Of a DNA stretch of 6,564 bases, positions 6,203 to 6,564 are shown piece by piece. Numbering within the stretch: the stretch's first letter is position 1; each line of letters starts with the position of its first letter. The notes under the pieces were generated by a model. It saw nothing but the letters and a program-made list of their open reading frames with translations. It was not told the DNA's origin and did not search any database. A program made the position numbers and the translations under genes. Origin of the DNA: Bacteroidales bacterium (GTDB lineage: Bacteria; Bacteroidota; Bacteroidia; Bacteroidales; WCHB1-69); assembly GCA_031264975.1 (NCBI GenBank), contig JAISDH010000325.1, positions 1 through 6,564 of the forward strand. The letters run 5' to 3'.

Positions 6203-6376
6203 CAAAAGGGGTTATTTCCTTCATTCAAAAAGGGTTATCCTCTTTGCTCAAAAGGGTTACTCATTTCGCTCAAAAGGGTTATCCTTTTTTCAAAAAGGGT
6301 TATCCCTTTTACCCAAAAGGGTTAACCTTTTTACTCAAAAGGGTTAACCCTTTTTCGAAAAGGGTTAACCCTTTTT
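6203..6376. repeat. Array of eight ~22-base units, increasingly palindromic
   Basis: Eight copies of a unit with core AAAAGGGTTA-n-CC-TTTT follow one another with no other sequence between them. Their GGG starts fall at 6208, 6232, 6254, 6276, 6297, 6319, 6341 and 6362, a spacing of 21-24 bases. The first copies are degenerate on the right half (GGTTATTTCC, GGGTTACTCA). The middle ones read GGGTTATCC. The last three read GGGTTAACC and make near-perfect palindromes of 18 bases or more such as AAAAGGGTTAACCCTTTT. Every unit reads almost the same on both strands and can fold alone or pair with any neighbour. A spurious reading frame of about 76 codons crosses the array; because the unit length is not a multiple of three it has no regular peptide repeat, and I reject it as a gene. 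Confidence 0.9.
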
Positions 6377-6498
6377 ACCTCCCGAATAGCGTGGTCTGTG
6401 ATTAAAAGCAAAGCGCCTGTTTTGTAAGTGTTTATTAGTGGATAAATTTTTGCTTGTTCTTTGTTCCTTGTCCCTTTCTCCCCCTTCTGTCTGAACTG
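6377..6498. other. Intergenic sequence with no recognised feature
   Basis: Between the palindromic array and the short edge repeat there is AT-rich, partly pyrimidine-rich sequence (a C/T-rich run at about 6454-6489). I see no convincing gene, tRNA, terminator or promoter on either strand. Confidence 0.6.
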
Positions 6499-6533
6499 TG
6501 ATTTATGTGATTTGAATGATTAATATGATAGCA
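6499..6533. repeat. Short tandem repeat of 9-base period (TGATTnnnn)
   Basis: TGATTTATG, TGATTTGAA, TGATTAATA and TGATAGCAA follow each other in exact 9-base register from 6499 to about 6533. The first four or five bases are conserved and the last four vary. Together with the preceding CTGAACTG it resembles, from memory only, short intergenic TGATT-type repeats that recur in Bacteroidetes genomes. It lies near the window edge, so its full extent and neighbouring gene cannot be seen. Confidence 0.55.
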
Positions 6534-6564
6534 AATTGAACGGCTATGCAGTTCTGAAAAGGTA

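Noticed and set aside
6203..6376. CRISPR array
   Set aside because: The repeats are contiguous with no unique spacers of 25-40 bases and no cas genes are nearby.
6175..6405. Plus-strand reading frame of 76 codons across the palindromic array (peptide rich in KG, KRV and YPF)
   Set aside because: The peptide pattern is a by-product of the 22-base DNA repeat, the frame shifts between units, and no start context or homologue is recognisable.

Overview
This window is most of a thiamin (vitamin B1) biosynthesis operon read entirely from the minus strand, with about 600 bases of gene-free upstream DNA at the right-hand end. Three things point to a Bacteroidetes bacterium, probably order Bacteroidales: protein similarity as I recognise it, the AT-rich composition with starts that lack Shine-Dalgarno sequences, and a match to the Bacteroidetes -7 promoter element (TAnnTTTG) in front of the operon. 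I cannot name the genus.

Layout in transcription order (right to left). A promoter at about 5965-5995 places the RNA start almost exactly at the 5' strand of helix P1 of a TPP riboswitch (5881-5958). An 85-base leader then leads to thiD (HMP/HMP-P kinase), a short membrane-anchored protein resembling the C-terminal part of SPFH/prohibitin proteins, an AlkD-family DNA-alkylation repair protein, thiS (sulfur carrier), a TenI/ThiE-like protein, thiE (thiamin phosphate synthase), thiG (thiazole synthase) and thiC (HMP-P synthase). ThiC runs off the left edge before its C-terminal Fe-S cluster motif. Spacing is very tight throughout: two 4-base ATGA overlaps, one junction with no gap, and gaps of 2, 3, 18 and 18 bases. 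This argues for one transcript controlled by TPP.

How the genes cooperate: ThiC makes HMP-P from AIR, and ThiD phosphorylates it to HMP-PP. ThiG builds the thiazole using sulfur carried on the ThiS C-terminal Gly-Gly. ThiE joins the two halves into thiamin phosphate. The TenI-like protein sits where a thiazole tautomerase would be expected, but it seems to lack the catalytic histidine. ThiF, ThiH or ThiO and ThiL are not in the window; some may lie beyond the left edge. The two genes with no known thiamin role, the SPFH-like stub and the AlkD homologue, are embedded between thiD and thiS.

The right-hand gene-free region holds a nested imperfect inverted repeat (6063-6144), an eight-copy array of roughly 22-base units that become progressively more palindromic (6203-6376), and a short 9-base-period repeat near the edge (6499-6533). 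I see no gene there. Nothing in the window is clearly a new biological system. The repeat array and the two non-thiamin operon passengers are the observations most worth a second look.
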